Shown: positions 1-6,730 of the stretch, one piece after another
Numbering within the stretch: the first letter of the stretch is position 1
How the letters are laid out: each line of letters begins with the position of its first letter
Assembly: GCA_027346205.1 (NCBI GenBank)
Contig: DAIESR010000127.1
Coordinates: 1 to 6,730, forward strand
DNA length: 6,730 nt
Reading direction: 5' to 3'
Source: Beijerinckiaceae bacterium
Lineage (GTDB): Bacteria > Pseudomonadota > Alphaproteobacteria > Rhizobiales > Beijerinckiaceae
Position numbers and translations under genes: made by a program
The notes under the pieces: generated by a model
The model's database searches: none
What the model was told of the DNA's origin: nothing
The model's input: only the letters and a program-made list of their open reading frames with translations

Positions 1-510
1 GAGGGCTTGATGATGGGTACACGCTCTGGATCGATCGATCCGGGTGCAATTTTATATCTGATCTCGCAAAAGGGAATGGCGCCCGAAGAGGTTTCGAAGC
101 TCCTCAACAAGCAATCCGGCCTGCTCGGCGTCTCTGGCATCAGCAGCGATATGCGCGCGCTGGAGGCAAGTCCCGATCCGCATGCGGCGGAGGCGCTGGA
201 ACTCTTCGCTTATCGGGTCGTTCGTGAATCGGGCTCGCTGATTGCCGCACTCGGCGGGCTCGATGCCTTCGTCTTCACAGCAGGCATCGGTGAACATTCC
301 GCCCATATGAGGCAGATGATCTGCAAAGGCCTGGAATGGGCAGGCGTCAGCCTCGACTCCCGTCGCAATGCCGATTCGGAAAAATGTATCAATACGGCCA
401 CGTCGAAGGTTGCCGCGCTCGTGATCCCGACCAATGAGGAAATGGCGATCGCCTCCAATGTCCGGCAACTGATCTACCGCAAGGCAGCCGACGCCGTAAC
501 CAGCCATTGA
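1..510 (+). CDS. ackA: Acetate kinase, C-terminal part (5' end outside window)
   Basis: Acetate kinase interconverts acetate plus ATP and acetyl phosphate plus ADP in the cytosol; in the acetate-forming direction it makes ATP. The frame is open from base 1 and ends in TGA at 508-510, giving about 169 residues of a family of about 400, so the start lies upstream of the window. Visible family motifs are the GLMMGTRSG block at the beginning (its Arg matches the catalytic Arg of the family), FTAGIGEHS near 272-300 for the nucleotide-binding region, and IPTNEEMAIA near the C-terminus, which carries the conserved catalytic Glu. Most family members have Asp after TRSG; here it is Ser (RSGSIDPG). The ATG at 10 and nearby ATGs are internal, not starts. 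The next gene, an FtsH protease, follows after 175 bases. Family assignment is firm; physiological direction is inferred. Confidence 0.93.
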   Translation, partial: EGLMMGTRSGSIDPGAILYLISQKGMAPEEVSKLLNKQSGLLGVSGISSDMRALEASPDPHAAEALELFAYRVVRESGSLIAALGGLDAFVFTAGIGEHSAHMRQMICKGLEWAGVSLDSRRNADSEKCINTATSKVAALVIPTNEEMAIASNVRQLIYRKAADAVTSH

Positions 511-520
511 ACTTCTTCTT

Positions 521-541
521 ACGGAGGCTTGAGCACTCCGT
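521..541. other. Inverted repeat after acetate kinase gene
   Basis: ACGGAG at 521-526 and CTCCGT at 536-541 are perfect complements around a 9-base spacer, beginning 11 bases after the acetate kinase stop codon. It could fold as a small hairpin. No run of T follows on either strand, so an intrinsic terminator is not well supported; a Rho-dependent or simple RNA-end-protecting role is possible. The rest of 511-685 shows no clear promoter or other signal to me. Confidence 0.3.
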
Positions 542-685
542 GCAGCGAAAGAACCGGCGCGACAATGCGGCCTGACATCCGTCTCCGAGAACGGGTCTTC
601 CCCATTCCACGTGAGATGCGCCAACGATGACAGATCAAGCAATCACAGGCCAAGTCTTACAGTCATTGCATGCGAGACATAAGCG

Positions 686-2536
<1,851 letters not shown>

Positions 2537-2614
2537 GGACGACCTTTCCGAACGACGCTACGTTGCCTGTGGCCTTTCCTGCGGCCGTACGGGCGCGTGG
2601 TTCCCGTCGCAAAC

Positions 2615-2650
2615 GGCCAACGGATACCAGATTTTTTCGAAAAATTGGCC
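2615..2650. repeat. Nested inverted repeats upstream of the FNR/FixK box
   Basis: GGCCAA at 2615-2620 is exactly complementary to TTGGCC at 2645-2650. Between them lies a perfect 12-base palindrome TTTTTCGAAAAA at 2633-2644. The structure ends 2 bases before the TTGAT-N4-ATCAA box. It could be an additional protein-binding or A/T-rich upstream activating site for the CBS gene promoter, or a weak RNA structure after ftsH. No function can be assigned from sequence alone. Confidence 0.35.
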
Positions 2651-2652
2651 CC

Positions 2653-2666
2653 TTGATCGGGATCAA
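2653..2666 (+). promoter_or_regulatory. FNR/FixK-type binding site (anaerobox)
   Basis: TTGATCGGGATCAA is a perfect match to the TTGAT-N4-ATCAA consensus of the CRP/FNR superfamily (FNR, FixK, Anr). Its centre, between 2659 and 2660, lies 41.5 bases before a predicted transcription start at 2701. That is the classical class II activator position, with a -10-like TACAAA at the matching spacing. It lies 77 bases upstream of the CBS/BON gene and points to activation under oxygen limitation. The match and spacing are seen directly; which regulator binds is inference. Confidence 0.72.
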
Positions 2667-2688
2667 CGCGGCACCTGTCTCTCCCGTC

Positions 2689-2694
2689 TACAAA
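2689..2694 (+). promoter_or_regulatory. Candidate -10 element of the FNR/FixK-dependent promoter
   Basis: TACAAA resembles a sigma-70 -10 hexamer and would occupy -12 to -7 if transcription starts at 2701. There is no good -35 hexamer because the activator box covers that position, as expected for a class II promoter. The start site is predicted by geometry only and would leave a 5' leader of about 43 bases. Confidence 0.5.
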
Positions 2695-2743
2695 ATGCCA
2701 AATCAGGACTGCGCGACCAAAATGGTGACGAAAAACGCGGACG

Positions 2744-3520
2744 ATGATGATGCTAGCTTGCAATGTAATGACGACGCGGATCGCAGGGATCCACCCAAAG
2801 GCCTCGCTCGATCAGGCGATCGCACTCATGGCCGATTTCGGCATCACCACTCTGCCGGTCGTCGATATCTCCGGCACGCTCGTCGGCATGCTGACCGGAG
2901 GCGACATCCTGCGGCGCACGAAAATCATCGGCGGGCATGACGCCGGCGATGTCTCTTGTCGTGCTGCACCCGACTTATTCTTCGGGGATGACAGAGTCGA
3001 AAGTGTCGATAGCCACGCCGCAACGCATTGGTGCGCAGAAGTCCAGCGCGTCGAGGAGGTGATGACGCCGGATGTCTGCGCCGTGGATGAAAATACGCCA
3101 CTGGGCGAGGTCGCGAGGCTCGTCAAGGCGCGGGACATCAAGCGCCTGCCGGTGCTGCATGGCGACAAGCTCGTCGGCATGATCAACCGTACCGATCTGA
3201 TGCATGTGCTCGGCGAGGATTTCGACGACGAACTCAGCGCCACGACACCCGGAGATTCCGCGATCAAGGATGCGGTTCGCGCTGTACTTCTCCGCCTCAA
3301 ATGGACACCCAGCGCTTTGATCGACATCTTGGTCGAAGGCGGCAAGGTCGAATTGAACGGCACTTTGCTCAAGGAAGGCGAAAGAAGCGCTCTTCGCGCC
3401 GCGATCGCAGATATTCCGGGCGTGACCGGCTTTTCCGATCATTTAATCCTCGCCCAACCTTTCGGCCGCATGTTCGCACAGCCACTCGATGATCTGGTTC
3501 GTCGGCAAAAGCTGTATTGA
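2744..3520 (+). CDS. Two-CBS-domain and BON-domain protein
   Basis: Predicted soluble 258-residue protein. CBS domain 1 covers about 6-57 (from NVMTTRI to LVGMLTGGDIL), CBS domain 2 about 103-156 (from RVEEVMTPD to LVGMINRTDLM), and a BON domain about 171-234. CBS pairs usually bind adenine nucleotides such as AMP, ATP or NAD(H) and sense energy state; BON domains are thought to bind lipids or other ligands. No membrane segment is evident. The linker between the CBS domains (about 61-100) is divergent, with weaker third-position G/C than its surroundings. Three ATGs lie in a row at 2744, 2747 and 2750; the GCGGA at 2737-2741 is spaced better for the last, so the true protein may start at MLACNV. 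The gene has its own predicted FNR/FixK-type promoter and follows ftsH. Domain assignment is strong; ligand and target are unknown. Confidence 0.9.
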   Translation: MMMLACNVMTTRIAGIHPKASLDQAIALMADFGITTLPVVDISGTLVGMLTGGDILRRTKIIGGHDAGDVSCRAAPDLFFGDDRVESVDSHAATHWCAEVQRVEEVMTPDVCAVDENTPLGEVARLVKARDIKRLPVLHGDKLVGMINRTDLMHVLGEDFDDELSATTPGDSAIKDAVRAVLLRLKWTPSALIDILVEGGKVELNGTLLKEGERSALRAAIADIPGVTGFSDHLILAQPFGRMFAQPLDDLVRRQKLY

Positions 3521-4018
3521 GAAAGGTCTACGCTCATGATTACATTGCTCATGATCTGTTCTGTTCTCGCCCTCGCAATTTCCGCCGAGAGAGCAGCGAG
3601 CCTGCGCCCAGTGCGGCTTGTTGCGCGCGTCGGGAAACGGCAGCGCCGATAGATCGGGGTGCGGCGCGTCTGCATCCTCACCTCGATAAATGCCTGAGAG
3701 CATGACCTGGAAAAGTTGATCGGCTTTTCCTATCTTCGAGACGTCGGATTTATCTGACGCCTCGCTTCTTTTTGAGCGTCGGAGCATGTCCCGGACGGCG
3801 GAGACATCCGGCGTGCCGAGAATGCCATTCCACATAGGCGGGACCAGCTGGAGCATCGGACCTGCAAGTGGGGCCCAGCTACGGAACAGATCTGACACGA
3901 AACCGAAAGACGAGAGCGGCAGCTCCGAATCCGTCCGCGCGTTCGCCGCTTGAGCATGCTCGACAGGAGAGGCTCCGCCCGTTAGAAGAGGCGCTCCCCG
4001 ATATATTGGTGGTCCCAC
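3443..4018 (-). CDS. Hypothetical minus-strand open frame, possibly a gene remnant
   Basis: This 191-codon frame starts with GTG at 4018 and ends in TAA. No Shine-Dalgarno sequence is convincing. Its middle (roughly residues 20-140) has coding-like, GC-biased codons and a hydrophobic, proline-rich stretch ([17 protein letters not shown]). The first dozen codons and the end look less biased, and the last 78 bases overlap the CBS/BON gene on the opposite strand. It also runs through a repeat-like palindrome at 3698-3730. I recognise no family or catalytic motif. It may be a genuine short gene with other ends, a decayed remnant, or a chance frame; it is the only sizeable candidate in the 571-base gap before alaS. 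Confidence 0.25.
   Translation of the reverse strand: MGPPIYRGAPLLTGGASPVEHAQAANARTDSELPLSSFGFVSDLFRSWAPLAGPMLQLVPPMWNGILGTPDVSAVRDMLRRSKRSEASDKSDVSKIGKADQLFQVMLSGIYRGEDADAPHPDLSALPFPDARNKPHWAQARCSLGGNCEGENRTDHEQCNHERRPFSIQLLPTNQIIEWLCEHAAERLGED
3536..3652 (+). CDS. Possible small hydrophobic protein (38 residues)
   Basis: An ATG at 3536 opens a 38-codon frame ending in TAG at 3650-3652. It starts 15 bases after the CBS/BON stop and has GAAAGG at 3521-3526 at a reasonable Shine-Dalgarno distance. Residues 2-16 ([15 protein letters not shown]) are hydrophobic and could be a membrane segment or signal sequence; the rest is short and basic (many Arg). If real it would be cotranslated with the CBS/BON gene. 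I recognise no family, and a chance frame is quite possible. Confidence 0.25.
   Translation: MITLLMICSVLALAISAERAASLRPVRLVARVGKRQRR
3698..3730. repeat. Degenerate Hyphomicrobiales-type intergenic palindrome
   Basis: GAGCATG at 3698-3704 is followed by a perfect hairpin, GGAAAAG (3709-3715) and CTTTTCC (3724-3730), with an 8-base loop. Read on the minus strand it runs ACTTTTCC-AGG-TCATGCTC, closely resembling the dispersed palindromic repeats (GATCATGCTC next to a TTTTCC/GGAAAA stem) that I know from many Rhizobiales genomes. The second GATCATGCTC arm is missing. GAGCATG recurs at 3782-3788 and 3952-3958. The resemblance is from memory, not from a search. Confidence 0.42.
3952..3961. repeat. 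10-base perfect palindrome GAGCATGCTC
   Basis: GAGCATGCTC reads the same on both strands and shares GAGCATG with the repeat-like element about 250 bases upstream. It could be the leftover arm of a similar dispersed palindrome or a small binding site. No other support is visible. Confidence 0.25.
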
Positions 4019-4091
4019 GTCCAGCTTTAGGTCTCGTTCCGCTGTCAGCGCAGCGGATAGCCCAGGCGATGCCGGACCCGGATATGGTCAT

Positions 4092-5159
<1,068 letters not shown>

Positions 5160-6730
5160 ACGCGCTTCAGGGTCACGCTCGCGCGCGGGCTTTCAATCCT
5201 CGACGAGGAAACGCGCGATCTCCCGCGGGGCGGCACCCTGCCCGGCGGCACCGCCTTCAAGCTCTATGACACTTACGGCTTCCCGCTCGATCTCACCCAG
5301 GATGCCTTGCGCGCCCGCGATCTCGGTGTCGATGTCGAAGGCTTCAACGTCGCAATGGAGCTTCAACGCGCCGATGCACGCCGCGCCTGGGCCGGCTCGG
5401 GCGAAGCAGCGACCGAAAAGATCTGGTTCGAGCTGCGCGAAAAACTCGGGGCGAGCGAGTTTCTCGGCTATGAGACCGAAGCTGCGGAGGGCATCGTCGT
5501 CGCGCTCCTACAGGATGGGCATGAAGTGGAGCGGCTCGCAGCCAGTTCCACCGGCCAGGTAATCTTGAACCAGACGCCTTTCTACGGCGAGTCCGGCGGC
5601 CAGCTCGGCGACACCGGCATGTTGCGCGCACCGGGCGTCGCTTTTCGCGTCACCAATACGCAGAAGCGGGTCGGCGATCTCATCATTCATGACGGCATCG
5701 TCGAAACGGGCGCGCTCAATGTGAATCTCGCGGTCGAACTCGATGTCGATCACGCCCGGCGCCGCGCACTGCGCGCCAATCATTCCGCCACCCATCTGCT
5801 GCATGAGGCTTTGCGGCAAGTGCTCGGCGATCATGTCGCGCAAAAAGGCTCGCTCGTCGCACCCGACCGTTTGCGTTTCGACTTCGCGCACCCCAAGCCG
5901 ATTTCGGCCGAGGAATTGACGCGGATCGAAGATATCGCCAATCGCGCCATCCTCGCCAATTCACCAGTCTCGACGCGCGTCATGGATATGGACGCGGCCA
6001 TCACCTCGGGCGCGCGCGCGCTCTTCGGCGAGAAATATGGCGATCAGGTGCGTGTCGTCTCCATGGGCGATGCCGCCGAAGTCCTGACTGACGAAGCGGC
6101 CGCGCCAGCGACAATGCCTTTTTCGATCGAACTCTGCGGCGGCACTCATGTGCGCCGCACCGGCGACATCGGCCTCATCTCCATCGTTGCGGAATCTCCG
6201 GTGGCCGCCGGCGTGCGACGGATCGAAGCGAAGACGGGCGAAGAGGCGCGTCATTATCTCAAGGCACAGGCGCAGCGGCTGCATGAGCTTGCTCTGCTTC
6301 TCAAAGCCCCGGAAGGCGAGACAACCGAACGCCTCGCCCAGATTCTCGAAGACCGGCGCAAGCTCGAACGGGATGTTGCAGAAGCGCGCAAAAAGCTCGC
6401 CATGGGCGGCGGCGCAGACGGCGCGCAAGCGATCGAAGAGATCGGCGGCGTGAAATTCTTCGGTCGGGCGGTCTCTGGCGTTGAAATGAAGGATCTGAAA
6501 TCACTGGCCGATGAAGCCAAGCAGAGCGTTGGCTCCGGAGTCGTCGCGATCATCGGTGTCGCGGCCGACGGCAAGGCAGGCGTGGTGGTCGGCGTGACGG
6601 ACGATCTCACTCAGCGCTTCGATGCTGTAGCGCTCGTGCGTGCGGCGGCAGTGAAACTCGGCGGCAAGGGTGGCGGCGGTCGGCGTGACATGGCGCAAGC
6701 TGGTGGCCCGGATGGCGCGGCCGCGCCATC
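5160..6730 (+). CDS. alaS: AlaRS C-terminal piece after the TAG (editing and C-Ala domains)
   Basis: The frame after the TAG stays open for 523 codons to the window edge and keeps the conserved YDTYGFP, HSATH, CGGTH and C-terminal glycine-rich motifs, so its protein-level sequence is still under, or was until recently under, selection. No start codon with a Shine-Dalgarno sequence lies near the TAG; the first in-frame candidates are TTG at 5307 and ATG at 5355, both inside a conserved domain. Separate translation as a split synthetase is therefore unlikely, and read-through or an error in the sequence are simpler explanations. Confidence 0.6.

Noticed and set aside
521..541. Intrinsic terminator for acetate kinase
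   Set aside because: The hairpin stem is only 6 bp and has no T run after it on either strand; kept only as an inverted repeat.
2563..2940. 125-codon plus-strand frame spanning the promoter region and the start of the CBS gene
   Set aside because: It is in another frame over the CBS domain and over the FNR/FixK box, with low-complexity, Arg/His/Asp-rich sequence and no Shine-Dalgarno support.
3521..4091. tRNA gene, CRISPR array, retron or transposase in the gap before alaS
   Set aside because: No cloverleaf pattern with a T-loop motif, no regularly spaced direct repeats, no reverse transcriptase or transposase motifs, and no paired terminal inverted repeats were seen.
5266..5562. 98-codon frame starting just after the alaS stop
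   Set aside because: It is in a different frame from alaS; the alaS frame itself continues there with conserved AlaRS motifs, so this is a shadow and not a reinitiated product.

Overview
The window looks like chromosomal DNA of a GC-rich alphaproteobacterium, most likely of the Hyphomicrobiales (Rhizobiales). The reasons are strong G/C preference at third codon positions, a FixK/FNR-type box, a degenerate copy of a GAGCATG-type intergenic palindrome common in that order, and protein sequences of alphaproteobacterial character. Genus cannot be set from the sequence alone. All recognised genes lie on the + strand.

Layout: (1) 1-510 is the 3' part of an acetate kinase gene, cut by the window edge. 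(2) 686-2536 is a complete FtsH-type membrane AAA+ zinc protease. (3) 2537-2743 is a regulatory gap with a perfect TTGAT-N4-ATCAA box, placed as in a class II FNR/FixK promoter. (4) 2744-3520 encodes a two-CBS plus BON domain protein. (5) 3521-4091 is a gene-poor stretch with a possible 38-residue small ORF, a minus-strand open frame of uncertain status and the degenerate repeat. (6) 4092 to the window end is alanyl-tRNA synthetase, complete except for its last few residues but interrupted at codon 356 by an in-frame TAG.

The first three genes resemble the accessory low-oxygen or stress clusters of alphaproteobacteria, where acetate kinase (ATP from acetyl phosphate), an extra FtsH (membrane protein quality control) and CBS/BON proteins (energy or ligand sensing) often sit together. 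The FNR/FixK box before the CBS gene fits this and predicts induction when oxygen is low.

The two points most worth attention are that promoter and the amber codon in alaS. The amber codon separates the start of the aminoacylation domain from tRNA-recognition and editing parts that remain open and carry intact motifs. I found no convincing new multi-gene system, CRISPR array, transposase or RNA gene.
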